A stretch of DNA of 64,000 nt from Bolinopsis microptera (lineage: Eukaryota; Ctenophora; Tentaculata; Lobata; Bolinopsidae). The notes beneath the pieces were generated by a model, which was given only the letters and a program-made list of their open reading frames with translations, searched no databases and was not told the origin of the DNA. Of the stretch, positions 1 to 20,143 are shown one piece after another; position 1 is the stretch's first letter, and the number at the start of each line of letters is the position of its first letter. Position numbers and translations under genes: made by a program. The stretch is from positions 16,937,962 to 17,001,961 of the forward strand of contig NC_087074.1 of assembly GCF_026151205.1 (NCBI RefSeq), in the 5' to 3' direction.

Positions 1-103
1 AGAAACATCGGGTTAAGCACTTAAATTTCCGAGACAATTATGTATACTGACTACTTCAATACAGAGACAGTGAGTTGGTAGTGGTATGTGATTAAGGGAG
101 ATA

Positions 104-107
<4 letters not shown>

Positions 108-153
<46 letters not shown>
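108..153. repeat. (CT)n microsatellite
   Basis: Pure CT dinucleotide run. Open frames through it on either strand are artefacts of the repeat. Confidence 0.95.
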
Positions 154-157
<4 letters not shown>

Positions 158-1126
158 TGCAGTACACAATTAATGAGTTGTCAGGGGGCGGTGCGTGGAG
201 CACGTGCACATTTGTTGTCCTGACAACAACACATGCTTCCCTAAGCAGGTGCACGTGTGCACAAAACTACTATGTAATTAACTGGTATACAGACCACGTG
301 ACATGGCCACAATAGTTCAGGGAAGTGAGACTGACACCCCAATTGTATCGGGCTTCTCAGGGCCTGGGAACATCAAGCTGGGATCCACAAACAAATCAAA
401 AACAAAAGACAGACCCCTATAATTAGGAAACGGGACTAATTATAGAAAAACGTGATCGATCAGCCGTGAAGAGAGCCCTGGTGTAACCCTCACAAAAGGG
501 GAGGGTTTTACCGAATGCAGTTTGAAGTCTGGTCACGGTTGATACAGGACGAGGGAGTTTATTCGGGTAACTAGGAAGCAGGGTTGCGAAACTCATAAAA
601 ATGTTACACCTACTTAGAAGTGACATGTGAAGGAGTGAAATGAGGTTAGGTTGCCACAGAGTTGGCTCTCTTATCATATTACAGGTTCCATTAAATCAGC
701 CGGCTATAGCGGTAGACTCACATACAAAGCAGCCTCGCTAAATCTTTCTTAAGTCTAAACAGTAACGAAGACACCGGCAACTAAATTAAAACAGTGCCGA
801 CACTAATAACTAATAGCAATAACAAAAATTTCGTGGGCCAACAAGACAAAAATTTAAGGAAGTGCGGACGCAAAATTCCTTTCTCAGTCAAATGCAGAAG
901 GAAGGAAGGAAGGCAGAAAGAGTTCGCTGGAGCTCTCACAAAGGGAATACCTACTGGAATAGCGGAGTTGGGATATGCGGGTTTCTATAGGGTTTCCCTT
1001 GTCAACGAACGTTGCTGTACGGCTCGGTCAATGACATAATTACAGAGGGGATATTAGCGGGGTTACTTCCCGACTTTAAGATAAGTGGGTGGTGACAGAA
1101 GGAGGACTGGCACCTTGTGTACTGGT

Positions 1127-1128
<2 letters not shown>
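154..1128. other. Gene-free stretch, nothing recognised
   Basis: Unique-looking AT-moderate sequence between two dinucleotide repeats. Short open frames exist, but none has domain features, convincing splice signals or a good start context. Confidence 0.5.

Positions 1129-1166
<38 letters not shown>
1129..1166. repeat. (GA)n microsatellite
   Basis: Pure GA dinucleotide run, the complement of the CT runs elsewhere in the window. Confidence 0.95.
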
Positions 1167-1169
<3 letters not shown>

Positions 1170-1170
<1 letters not shown>

Positions 1171-3500
1171 TAGTTATGGAGCTGAACCCCAAGTGAGGGT
1201 ACTACAACTGCAGAGGAAGGGCCGGGGTAGTGCTCCACAGAGAGTCTGTCATCAGGCAGTGTTGCAGCCAGAAGTGATCATGTTTTGAGATAATGTTAAC
1301 GGGAAGCAGCAGGAGGTGATGTAAGGGCAGGAGGGTGTCAGGAGGTGTCACGGAGAAAAGTGTTGCGAATATTGGCAGGCAGCCCTCCAGTTGTTGAGGG
1401 TCATCAACTGTAACTACTGGAATTAGTATCGATGAGAATACTTAGAGCGAGAGAGAGAAAGTTTTAACATAAAGCTGAGAGCGGGAGAGATGCTTGGTTT
1501 AACAAGTTGTTCCAGCAAGTTTTATTATAAGCAATTGAAATCTAACACACTGTAAAATTACGGCAACTGTTACAAAGTAGCACGTATGTAGCTGGGCAGG
1601 TGTCCAGAAAGTAGATAAAGTAGAGCTGGCCCTAGCATGACGTAACTTTAATAACGATACTACCCCCTCTCTGACTCGACGACAAAACACGCACCCCACG
1701 TCCATGATACTTATACCTCCTAATCTAATTACCCAGCCAGGCATGTGATAATGAGCATGATAATCTGGAGCCAAATTGCCTGAACTTGGCCCGAAATTCA
1801 CCGAGAGCTGCTTTTGAGAAGATAACAACCAAGGTGTTATGTGCGGGGTGTGAATTTCACACCCTCATTATTACCAATACCAGTGCGACAGTTTTTACAA
1901 TTTTCACAGGAAAATTATCAGCCCGTTTGTTGCGGTGTATATTTGATGAATTAGGATCCAGGAGGTTGAAGCAGGGGTAACATTTGGGGTGAAGCGAGCA
2001 TTTCAGAGATTTAATCTCCCACGCATCATTAGTAGTCGAGGTTGGGCATAGCAACAACAACAACTTTCATTCTCACGGTTAATGTGGTAACAAACTTTTG
2101 TAAACTTTAAACGCAACTTGAGCAGCAGAGGGAATAGTTCAGATAGCTGTGGCTGCAGCTCCTTCAGACAATAATTAAAGTAAGTTAGAGAAAGTTTTAA
2201 AGTCTAGTTAAGGCAAATAGTTTTGACTCGATACTATAAGGTCAACGTGTCAACATCAGCACGACAAAAGCACGAGTCTTTGTCTTAGTCCTAGAGAGAG
2301 AGAGGGGGGGTTGGGTGGCTTCTCTCCTGTTTTGGTAAAATCCCAGAGTAAGGAGCGCTCTAACTGAGGAGTGAGCGAGTCAATATGACCGATCCCCTGT
2401 AAATACCGACGACTGGTGACGTGAAGTGGAAGGCTTTAGCGAGAGTATGCAGTGTGGAATGTGGCTGAAATACTGACTACAGGAATGGATAACTTTTACC
2501 TGTCACATAGTTCTTGCAAGTACCTACTGACTTAGAGGATGACCATGAATGCTCTAATCGACTTAACGACACAGCGATCAATCTAGATTAGTCATTGTAT
2601 CAAGATTCGCGCTTTTAAGCACTAAATTAACGGCGGAACCACTTATGAATCAAAGAAATCAATACTGCTATAATCACTAATCGGGACCATCACACAAAGT
2701 CAGTTATTTAACAATGTAATGTTAACAATGTAATACTGGCATGGCAACTTATAAGTGTTAGACGACGACTTGTGACCCGCACCAATTCATTTCGCAGCCC
2801 GCTAACCAACAACCAACAAGTTTGTTTCAACAACTTATTAATTAGAAGTTGAAACACTACAAACACGAGAGGTAACATGAGACTGTTAATCTGTAGGCCC
2901 GACACTTAACAGTGAAATCATGACGATGAAATCATGACGGGCCCATTATTTCCATTCTAATTTTACCCAGGATCTTGATTCCGAGGGACTAACGGCAATC
3001 ACATGATCTTCGAAAGGTTCAGAAACAAAATCTTTGTCGTTTCGACTATATGTTTCTAGAGCCCCATAAAGATGTTTTTTGATAGCCAGTCAGTAAATTA
3101 CACAATAGGAAAACAGACGGAATAAAGGTAAGTCTCCATTGCGGGCCCAAATTAAAGAACTCAAATCTTAACAATTCAAATTGCCGTTTCAAATTGTAGG
3201 ACTATAATTATGAAACACCATTTAGAATTGGAACAGCACAAAAGGGAGGGAGTGGACAACTACAACCCCTCGTTAACAATAACCATAATAACAATAGAAT
3301 ATTTACAATTTATATATAATACAAATAAATAATACTGAAAGGGGCAGGGGGCCGTGTCGTTTATCCCTAATATAGGCCTATAGACCTGGGTCATAATGAC
3401 ACAGTGAATGTACTAATATTCTGTATATTACAGTATTATTAGAGATCAGGAGGAGTAACAACAAGGGGGCCGTAGTCCGACTGGGGTTATTAAATGGTAC
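1170..3500. other. Gene-free stretch upstream of the CRE/TATA promoter
   Basis: No coding signal could be supported. A few short GA-rich patches occur (for example near 2293-2308). The stretch ends at the promoter-like block at 3514-3586. Confidence 0.45.
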
Positions 3501-3513
3501 CTGAGACGAGGCG

Positions 3514-3586
3514 TGACGTCATAGCACGAGGCGTTACGTCATAGCACGTGGTGTGACGTCACACGCACTATCAGGGGTATAAATAG
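3514..3586 (+). promoter_or_regulatory. Core promoter with three phased CRE-like sites and a TATA box
   Basis: TGACGTCA lies at 3514-3521, TTACGTCA at 3534-3541 and TGACGTCA at 3554-3561, so the starts are exactly 20 bp apart, close to two helical turns. They sit in a 20-bp tandem unit (GAGGCGTGACGTCATAGCAC and variants). A CACGTG E-box is at 3545-3550. A strong TATA box, TATAAATAG, follows at 3578-3586, 17 bp after the last CRE. CREB/ATF bZIP proteins are the known ligands of TGACGTCA. Transcription would run rightward from about 3610. The first ATG downstream (3700) opens a frame of only 12 codons, so the product may be spliced or non-coding, or the block may be a transposon promoter. Confidence 0.7.
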
Positions 3587-3983
3587 CTCGCTTACCACCT
3601 GGGAGACTGGCATAAAGCGGTCAGGCTTTATGGAGCGTGCAGTCTATTGGTTGAGTAATTTTATATGTATTGATATCTATTATCATTAAACTGAAGACAA
3701 TGACGGAGACATGGTCTATCAACCATGCGGACTGTTAGCACAGCACATTATCTAAACAATAGCAGTCTTTCAAATGTTCAATGAGAAAGTATAGACAACG
3801 TAGGAGTCTATTAGTTGTGGACATTTCATTTTAATCGTTCCATCAATCCATTACAAGTAATGAACACAATAGCAATCTATCAACCGTTCATTTAAGTGCC
3901 CAAAACGGCCATCAAAAATGTAAAAGAAAGAGAGAAAGTTGAGACAGTGCAGAGTAACTATATCTCAGATCACTACTGAATAT

Positions 3984-4052
3984 AACTATATAAAACTATA
4001 TATATATAGTTTTATATATATAACATATATATATAGTTTTATATATATAACA
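3984..4052. repeat. AT-rich palindromic repeat
   Basis: Alternating blocks of AAAACTATATATATATAG and its complement TAGTTTTATATATATAAC form a self-complementary AT run. It could extrude as a cruciform; no gene is associated. Confidence 0.7.
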
Positions 4053-4362
4053 CAAGAGATAACATATTACCACTCACTGTGACCCACTTCTTACAATTAA
4101 ACAAGAAACTACGGTCTAAGAGTACTGCTGAACTCTAATGAGGCGAATCAAAACCACGTGGTAAGAATAACAGTTAAATATCGAATTACAGTATTTAAGG
4201 TATTAGTCAAGTGGTATTAAAGTCAGCTAGGGGTACAGTAAGTAAAAACTTAAAAGAAAGAGAGTTTAATGGTACTTAACCAATCATCGAGCAAAACTTA
4301 AAAGAAAGACAAAACCAATCGAGCGACTAAGTTGAGACTTGAGAGAAGTAAAGTGAAGGATG

Positions 4363-4504
4363 CCAGCAGCCAGGACACCGGCAGCCAGGACACCAGCAGC
4401 CAGGACACCGGTACCCAGGACACCGGCAGCCAGGACACCAGCAGCCAGGACACCGGCAGCCAGGACACCGGCAGCCAGGACACCGGCAGCCAGGACACCG
4501 GCGG
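4363..4504. repeat. 15-bp minisatellite
   Basis: About nine and a half tandem copies of GGCAGCCAGGACACC with A/G variants. The unit is a multiple of three, so frames stay open on both strands; I do not treat them as genes. Confidence 0.95.
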
Positions 4505-4619
4505 TACCACTAACATCAGTTAGTGGGATAGTGGCACTAATATGAGTAGTATAAGTGATATGGTGTAGTGTGTGAGATATCACCACAGACAGGGTACTTC
4601 CTCCTCCCCTCAACAGTAC

Positions 4620-6960
4620 TAATATTACTGTCAGCTAGTCAGCCTAGTACGGGGTGATAATACTGCCAACATAGCCCACTATCAACACAGTTACAGTAAC
4701 GAAACATTAGCATTCTCATCCTTCTTCTTTCAGGGGATACGAGAATATGTGAGAAGGTTTAGAAGATGATCAAGCTCAGATGATAGAGTTGCATTTGATA
4801 CGTGTCGACCGCAGCTGTGGTCGTATATTTTAAACCAACTAAATACGCAACTCTACAACATCCTGTCTTTAAAATTACTCAATAACTCTGTCTCTCCCCG
4901 TCACAGCAGCAGAACTGCAGGAGTGCTCTCGCCGGGACACTAATTATACAACACGAAAGTAGTGCACGTAAAGAGTATGACCGTGTCACGCACACGGAAC
5001 AAATGCACACTTCAACAGTGATGATATTTTACAACATTTCAACATTATTACTGAACTGGTGACACTGCGTTTAAACAATATGAGCTCTCTTTTGTGCTGT
5101 CTCGTTAACGTTATTAAGAGAACAATGTTAATAAATCTGGTGAGGATATTGAATATCTGAGGGTGTCATTGTGAGAGAGTTAATGGCAATTATGGTGGCA
5201 TTATAGTGGCATTAAGGTTGCATTAAAGCGGCATTATAGTGGCATTAAAGCAGCATGCCGGCACAGTTTACCACCTCATTATCACGCCAATGCAGGACAC
5301 CGTGGTTGTCAATACACAATAATGACACGTCTCTTCCAATCTAGGTATTGAGTGGTGAATTAGGCAAAACTAAACTCTCGGCTACTTGGCCTGATGACAA
5401 CTGGACCGTTCTGTCAATGACTTTATACAGCATGTTGAAGCGGACCAGATGTAAATTATCAGGGTGGTGAGCTCGGACAGGTTTCAGCCAACACCTTTCC
5501 AACTGATTTGTTCTGGAGTAATGTACACTGTACAATGGAGGTGTCCATTGATACAGGTGGTTTAAAACTCAGGAAATAGGCCGTTAACGAGGCAATTCTA
5601 ACCCTGAAAGTTCTGAACCAAATGAAAGTCATGACGTCACTTCCCCCATGACGTCACTTGCCTTGCATTACAAAACCAAACCAAAACACGATACCGGATA
5701 CATGTTACGTGGTATACCTTACATTACACAGTAATAATACACCAGCATAATATAATCGAACATGGGAGCGAGCAAATCTCGCATTTCCTCCTCCACTGCC
5801 GGCCTACCTTCAACATGAGCCATGAGAGCTAATTAACAGGACAATTATCCACTTAATTATCCAATTACCAGCTCATCATCGAATTATCAGCTCGTTATCG
5901 AGATTAGAGGAGGCCCGGGACCCCGGAACTCTCCAGAAAGTGGTCTGTTTAGCAAGAAGGTTATTGTACTATGCGCCCTCAAGATACGCTATATAGAGAC
6001 GATCTATAACAATGTATAATTAGGATATCTATTTCTACCTCATCATTATTTCGATGAGATGCACATGAGGGGAGATCAGGGATAAATGAATATTTAGAAT
6101 ATACATTAGTACTGCTATCTAATTTTATGGAAATTAGAGCCCGCTGAGAGAGAGAGACAAATGATTTGAGGTAACTAGGGTAACCTCACTAAGGTAACTA
6201 AGGTAACCTCACTAAGGTTCAAGTTATAAGCCCTGGCAACAAAAAAGGTGACTGGTAGCAGCAAAATAAGCTGTTGTAGTTAGAAAATGACCTGTTCGTG
6301 TGGCTGTGAAGTGAAGCGAAACTAACTGCTGAGTAGGTCCACACTAACGAGGTAGTATAATGGGCTCAACTCTGCCGGTGAGTACAGCTCACTCTCAGCT
6401 ACCTGGCACCTTCTTTTATGTTATAGTATTATCATCAGCCTTGCTACAGGTCATTACTGCGTAACTCTGTGAGGAGGAGGAGGTTTTGTAATATCTATTT
6501 AAGTAGTTAGCTGGAGGGTGTTGAATATCGGTACGTGCCAGGTGGTTAAAATCATCAATTCTAACAGATTGTTCAGATCACGAGTCAGTAGTAGGTACTG
6601 TTATAGTGGCGACCAACTAGACCATGCCGTTGAAAAATGAGATGTTTTGGTGATATCTTTGGGTTGGATCACAGTGTAAGGTTAGTAATATATCTAAAGA
6701 GTTGTTTTGTGGGATGGTGTAAGTTTGAGTTGAATGAGCACACTTTGCTGTGCTAATACCACTATTTATTATGCTACCTTTTATGGATTTATTTAGTGAA
6801 AATAATGTTGAAGTTTCTGAATAACGCCAATTTTCCTTGTCGGCCACTTGTTATTCCAAAATAAACCACTACTTTCCAGTAACTGAACAATCAACCTCTC
6901 CGCCTATCTTAGAAGTTACAATTTACATGTTCAATAAAAGATAACCCTAACACAAGCTAC
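4620..6960. other. Gene-free stretch
   Basis: No splice-compatible coding exon could be supported. Two CRE-like half sites (ATGACGTCACTT) lie near 5630-5660. A 76-codon minus frame at 6617-6847 has no recognisable domain. Confidence 0.4.
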
Positions 6961-6971
6961 TAGAACATGAG

Positions 6972-6991
6972 CCCCCCCCCCCCCCCCCCCC
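6972..6991. repeat. Poly-C tract
   Basis: Twenty consecutive C residues. Similar C tracts occur at 27114-27131, 35360-35383 and 35689-35755. Confidence 0.95.
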
Positions 6992-7176
6992 AACACATGT
7001 AACATACACACTTGGAGATCAGTGGAACAAGACTAAAGATTTGCAGTTACTAAACGTTATACACAGTTCATTGTATTTATAAGACAAAACAGAACAAGAT
7101 GTGATGTTGAATCTAAAACAGATTACCATAAAGATAATTAGTTAAATAAATAATTACACTATTAATCATCGCTCAC

Positions 7177-7225
7177 CTGATGTGATGATCCAATTCTGAT
7201 TTCTCCTTGCGTACTTGCTAGCCTT
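7177..7225 (-). other. Candidate orphan coding exon
   Basis: On the minus strand, a 49-bp block is bounded by an acceptor (CCATACAG) and a donor (GTGAGC). It reads openly from phase 0 to phase 1 as a basic peptide, KASKYARRNQNWIITS. I could not find partner exons with matching phase, so this may be one exon of an unseen gene or a chance match to splice consensus. Confidence 0.25.
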
Positions 7226-7895
7226 CTGTATGGAAATGTTAATCAACAACTATGATCTGTAAAAATTGAGAACTTGCAAGAAAATAATGACAGGAAATCT
7301 ACCATATTCATTAATAAAATAAGATACAGGATTGTTGGCAACCGTAAGGAATTTTTGGGTTAAAAAATCTTGATATCACTTCAATACAAAATTCCAACTA
7401 TCTTGAATAAATTTCTAACGTTCAGGAATTTTCATTGGAAAATTTTGATTGATCATGCACACCTCATATCATAGAAGATATCAGATGTCGTATTTCCAAA
7501 AAAATAAGTCTGTACGCGGGAGAACGAATACAAAGAAAAGAAATCAAATATACAGGACTGAGGACGTACGCACCCAAAATAAATTCACGCACTCTTATAG
7601 TCGAACATTACAAGATGTAGCTCAATTGTTTCACCGGTTTCGAGCCCCTTGCTATAGAGACTAAATATCGGGGGACAAATCTTAATATTTATAGCGGTCA
7701 TCCTTCAAAGGCATCTAATAAATAGCTGAATATATAGTAAATTGAAGAGCAATCCCTCGTAGGATGAATATATAATATAAATAGTTTGGCGTAATAGTTG
7801 GGTTATCGAAGATGAGCGTTCTGAAAGCTTTTACGAAATGAGAAAAAGTTGTATAAACACACACCTTGACTGTTCTCTCAACAGTTCTTCTAAAT

Positions 7896-8167
<272 letters not shown>

Positions 8168-8169
8168 AC

Positions 8170-10195
8170 TCTCTCACTCTCTCACTCTTTCAGTACAAAG
8201 TCAAACTGTAACACTGACCTATCAAATATCAGATACATGCGAACAGCCCGGAGTGCCTGCTTTTAATCCAAGGTGTCAAAAGCTTTTACAGTAGTTTATA
8301 GCGCGGTAGCACATGGCGTGGGAAACAGGTTCACTTAGCGAGGTAGACTGGGTATAATTAACACTACCATGTTGGCATGTTAGTTCAGATACTCTTAGTT
8401 CACTCACTTTCCCTTAAAATGCGGGCTTACTCGTAACCGGTCCGAAACTTCAAAGGAAATAATTTTACATATCTTGGCTCTGAAAGGAGTTTGCAGTGCG
8501 AGATTGGATCAGATCCCTTTAACCAGGCTTAAACAATTGTCACAAGCTTTTCATTAGTAAAGAGCAGAATTTCGGCAGAATGGGTAAGATGGTCGAGTGC
8601 AAGTAACACAGCTTAGGAGTTATCTTCTTTATTTTCCTTATCTTTTAAACGGTTCAACGTAACTAAAGGAAACAGCAAGCAAAGTAGATTGAAGCAAACC
8701 TAAGTTTTGACTTTTATGCAGATGCAGCTAAACTTTAGATTTGCTTCCCACAAAGTTATACGTAAAATATTTACGAATATTTGGCAACTGTTGCTATCTG
8801 ATACGATACCTGCGATACTTAAGCATAATTCTGTTCGACCAATAGAACTAACTTACGCGAAATTCTTTAAATTAAACTGTTTAAAAATTTCAAGACAATT
8901 CCAAATGTCACACTGCCATGCAACAAAACAAAGTTAGGTAACTACGTATTCTTGGACTAGGATCTTGCAAAAATATGCCGGAAATTTAAAACAACAAATC
9001 ACAATACATGAAGAAAACAAAGAGCGCGATTTTAAAACGTTAACTAGTTTTGAGGGTTACCGGCAAGTGACAGGTGTCAGGGGCGTAACTCAAACTATTA
9101 ATAAACTTCGGCCCAAGTGACAAGGATGTCAGGACAGAAATTGCATTTTATATGTAGGAAACCCTAGCGAGATTCGCACATTATTTCCGTTAAACCGACA
9201 AGCTCTGGGAAATTAGGATGAAAAGTCGCAGCTGGCAGCTCGGAGGTTACACTTAGTCTGAGCCGCCACACAATCACTGCTCTACAGCACTACGGTAGTA
9301 CGATCTGTGATGAATTTTAGAAGTAATTTTCCGCGAGGCAATTACACACACCTCACAAATGTCACACAAACTCGAGCTGTTAAAACTTTGAGAATAACAA
9401 TATGCGAAATGTCACCAAACCTGGAGGATGGGTTGTATGAGAGAACATAGAACCAATTGTCCTTGTCAGAAAGGTATTCCTCTAACGTCTGTTCGGGCAG
9501 ATTGTTCAAATGTTCCACCCTGCATTTGCCCCTGAGGAATTTGAATTATTTACGTGTATTCACGTCAATAATATATTCTCTTAAAACATCCCTTTCCGTA
9601 TTAGGAAACGAAACTATGTTTGGGACCATAACTCTCGGGCGATTAGACATCCGATTTGTCGATAGGCCAGGTCTGAAGGCGTAAAATCGGTTGATATGTC
9701 TTTCGTACAACACAGCGACACCTCATTTTACTGCACTTGCATCAATGAACTGTTGACATGTGTGACAGATGCGTGCGCTTTTGGACCAAACGGAATTTCC
9801 GCCAGGCGCTGAGTTTGTTCTGAATCTGGTTACAAGAGAGTTTTAACTTTAAGCCGAAACTTCGAGTAAAATTGACGTTAAATTAATCATCTTGCATTCA
9901 ATTATGTCGATTGTTAGACATTCAAATCGAATTTGAGCCAGTTAATGGAATTCCAATTACCAACACATGATTACTGCGCGAATTTTCAGGCGCGCAAGAT
10001 GACAATCTCAATGCGTACTACAGAATCCTTGGTTTAACAAACCTCTAATCGCGCGTTACACAATACAGCGCGTTCCGTGCGGTCTTATTCCCCTAATTAG
10101 CGATAGAGAATTGAGTAGTAAAGAAAGTGACTTGCGGGCCTTGGTGTAGTTTTCAAGGTCCATCCACTAATTCATAAGATAATACAGGTGCTATG
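8170..10195. other. Gene-free stretch downstream of the BAH gene
   Basis: No supportable exon, repeat family or RNA gene was seen. It lies 3' of the minus-strand BAH gene and would contain that gene's 3' untranslated region. I could not assign a polyadenylation signal confidently. Confidence 0.4.
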
Positions 10196-10202
10196 TAGAC
10201 TA

Positions 10203-16246
<6,044 letters not shown>

Positions 16247-16259
16247 TATCTACTCATTT

Positions 16260-17930
16260 ACGCTTGCCATGATGCTGGACTTGTGGAACCAAGAAATTTC
16301 GTTGACAAATTTATATGTCGTCGACTATATTTAACTATTTCTAAAGCATAATTTATCATAATAGACGGGGATTGAGTAAAATTTCAGAATATTTGAATAA
16401 AGGTTATTTTATAGTTGTTAGTCGTGTATATACAGTATACACGGCTACACATATTACACTCCGCACTGACCAGATTGTAGATTTCCTTGAACTCAGCCCA
16501 AGTAAATTAACAGCACGATTTTCATGTGGTCTAACTTGCAGTGTCCGTAAACTTCCGAACTTTGAGGCATTATCTTGACGGTGGCCACGGTCAAGTCCAT
16601 TAACTTTCTAACCTTTTATGTAGCGTGTGTACATGCCCAAACTAGGCTTAAACACTTTATATATATCCTTTGTTCTATCATCAACCTCCATTTTTCATCT
16701 AAATGCCAAATTGATGACGTTACATCTTTCGACGACCCTCATTCACGGGAAGTATATATATATTCTAGTTTGAAGTGAACTATATTTCACTATAATACTA
16801 GTTACAGTAGTTAGTATTTCACCTATTTCTATTTCTGCAGAATACAAAATAACAAGGCCTATTGGGACTAGATCTACTGCTCCATTGTATTGAATCTACT
16901 CTAAGCATCATTGTGAGATTATCAAAGATGTATAACATCCTCACTAAACCTCCTGCTTACATCCATACAGAATAGAGATATGCATCACTCTGGGTTTAAG
17001 TAGTTATAAAAATAGCGGCTATTTGTATTGGACCATCATTGGTAAAGGGTTCATCATTTATAAAGGGTGTGGCAATATAACCTGCAAACGACATCATGCA
17101 CATATTGCATTTTATTATTAAGTGCCGATAAATGAAAAGTACTACGGAGGATATTGCAAAGCATTATAATGCAATAGTATTTAATACCTCTATTTAGGCC
17201 GTTACTGAGTATTTTTTTAAATTGGCACGGATACTCCCTGTTCAATGTTTGCCGCACCATATTACTGTAACCATAGCAACAAAAAGAGCTTGAAAATTAA
17301 ATGTTCTATTAGTTTCAATAAAGTGTTTACCCTTTGAAACTCGATCCGATGGTGGACTGTATCCAATAATGCAAAATAACACAACGTGAAAGTAGATACA
17401 CAATCAGATGTGTAAATTGATAAATTAGCAATGAATACAGATGGTACAATGAATACAGATGGTACGATGAAGCCGCATAACTCCTAAGGTCCTAAATGAT
17501 CTTATGTGAGATTGCAGTGAAATTCCCAGAATCTCATTGGACTCCAATGGCTAAACGATTCATAGCTTCGTCAGAAGTGCGCAACATTTACCAAAACCAT
17601 TGTTTGAGTAGCTTTGTAACTTAGAACTTCCTAACATATTCAAACACTCTATGTGGTATGGTTAGCCTTTTCTTTATGATAAAATGGAAGGAGGGCTACC
17701 GAATCAGAAACCATTAAAGTTTATGATGTACAAATAAAATATGAACTATATTTCTGCTAATCGTTGATAAAAATTACTTTTCAATTATGTGTAAAATTCG
17801 ATAAGAATAATACGACAATTGTGGGTCAATGTTTCCATGAACCAAAAGAGAATTGGCAACTTACTAACCTCAGTCCTCAAATTTTTGTTGTACAATTTAA
17901 AATAAACATTGGGCATATGATCGGTTGTGT
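16260..17930. other. Gene-free stretch upstream of the BAH gene
   Basis: This contains the presumed promoter region of the minus-strand BAH gene, but no clear core element was found. Short plus-strand frames here lack domain features. Confidence 0.4.
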
Positions 17931-17937
17931 GGTTTAA

Positions 17938-18666
17938 GGGGGCCGGGGGGGGTCTTCATCAAAATTCTCTCGAAATTGATTTTATAGTTGTTTCTGATAG
18001 AGGGGAGTGATATCTATCAGCTGCTTTTGGTCCCATGGAAAAACATTGTTCCTAGCCGAAATTATCGCTGGTCAAAGGTCAGCGCTCATGTGTAATTGTA
18101 TTGCGCGAGCGATTTTCAATCGCGCGTCCTGAAAATCGAGTCTAAAAATCTATCTTCTCCTACATTTTTTGAGCAATCACCCTGAAACTTTCAGGATATG
18201 TTCTAGGGATCATTTAGAAGAGAAGTATCGAGCCGAATTTTGAGATAGGACTCAGAAAATTTTTAAATCGATTTTGAAAATCTTGGACCTGGAAAAATCG
18301 TCAAAAAATGAGGTCCAAGATTTTCAAAATCGAATTAAAAATTTTCTGAGGCCTATCTCAAAAATCGGCTCGATACTTCTCTTCTAAATGATCCCTAGAA
18401 CATATCCTGAAAGTTTCAGGGTGATTGCTCAAAAAATGTAGGAGAAGATAGATTTTTAGACTCGATTTTCAGGACGCGCGATTGAAAATCGCTCGCGCAA
18501 TACAATTACACATGAGCGCTGACCTTTGACCAGCGATAATTTCGGCTAGGAACAATATTTTTCCATGGGACCAAAAGCAGCTGATAGATATCACTCCCCT
18601 CTATCAGAAACAACTATAAAATCAATTTCGAGAGAATTTTGATGAAGACCCCCCCCCCCGGCCCCC
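17938..18666. mobile_element. Foldback element flanked by TTAA
   Basis: Two arms of about 350 bp are near-perfect reverse complements around a loop of about 20 bp (near 18292-18310). The ends are GGGGGCCGGGGGGG on the left and its complement on the right. TTAA occurs directly outside each end (17934-17937 and 18667-18670). TTAA duplications are characteristic of piggyBac-type transposases, so a non-autonomous foldback mobilised by such an enzyme is inferred. No coding capacity is seen. Confidence 0.8.
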
Positions 18667-18670
18667 TTAA

Positions 18671-20140
18671 CATTATATTTCTACATACCTGGTTACTTGA
18701 TGAGCTCTCAGAATTGTTCTTTATTCTGTCACTGTTGCTCCTTTGTAATGCTCGTGTTAACCTTCTCTCAGGTAACTCATCACCCATAGTTCCTAAAACC
18801 TACACTACGAATACAAAAGTTACATCTAATCAAGCTTATTAATTACCAATGAAGCAGTAAACAGCAATTATATATTACAAGTTCGTCTAGTTTGTGTAAC
18901 AAGACAAGACTAGTTATGCAATCTCTAAAAAACGATCTCCCTAATGCAGGATTACAAAACAAAAATCAGGGAATAAACATGTTTCAATTGCTGCACAGCT
19001 CAAGTAATACTAATATCAATTACAATCTAACTGTACAAAGGTCCTTTGCAGCACACTTGCGCCTCATAGGGCTTAGCGCTCAACAAAGAAGTGGTGAGAC
19101 CACAGTGAGGCGTGAGCCCTAGTGAGCCCAGTGTCTTAATAATACTCCATCACACACACACATGGTTATAATTACCATTATGAAGTGACTGAAAAGTGTA
19201 AATTTCAATTTCAAAACATGAATGAACACACATTGAAGCACTAATAGTTGTGGCACTCAAATTGCCTTTTTGTTCCTAGATTCCAAAACATTTCCCTGGT
19301 CAGGATAATGGTTTCTTTTCTAAAGTATTCTCTTTGGTAATTAAGTTATATTAGTCTTCTATTCATACTTATTCAAGATCAAAGAGATCATTATTTTATA
19401 AGGATTATATATTAGATATCATTTAAAACATATTTGATAATAAAAACATACCGTAATTGCTTAATTTTCGATCGAAACCATTCAAGCGTGTTATTGCAGC
19501 TTTATACAGTGAGTGCCTCATGAAGTCTCATCACAATATGATGAGTTAATGTCGTTGCAGAGTTATTATTAAGGCAACTAATTAACATTGATGAACTACC
19601 AAATGATAAAGTATTTAGTGGAATATCATGCAAATCAAGCAGAAAAACAAGATTTGACAAGTTTTAAAAGGCTTATTGCAGATAGAAGAAAAGTGAGAAA
19701 CTTCAGTACATTTGGGTACAAAACCATCAATTAAACCACTCAGTTCTTTTGCTTCCTTAACTTCAAAGTTTTGTTGGCACTATACCGAAAAACCAGTCCA
19801 AAAACTCTTACCAATTTCTTGATTAAATGGTTACTATATTTCTCGCAAATAAATGTATGCACAAACGTAGCACCCAAGGATTTTCACTACTATTAAGTAG
19901 ATCCTTTTATCATTCTTAGGGAGTCTTTATCAGATCAAGATTCCAACCGCATCCACTCCCAAGTCCCAAGTTGATTTAAAACACAAAACTAAAGATAAAT
20001 TCGTTTGTAATAAGAGGTAAATCTCTAATCATAAGGCTAGACACCCTTAAAAATACTGTTCCATTGATAAATTAAGATATGAATAAAAATCTGAGTAATG
20101 TTTACAGCACTACTAATCTATAATCCAGTTTCTCCCCTAA
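18671..20140. other. Gene-free stretch
   Basis: No supportable exon or repeat structure was seen apart from short CACA runs near 19150. Confidence 0.4.
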
Positions 20141-20143
20141 GAG

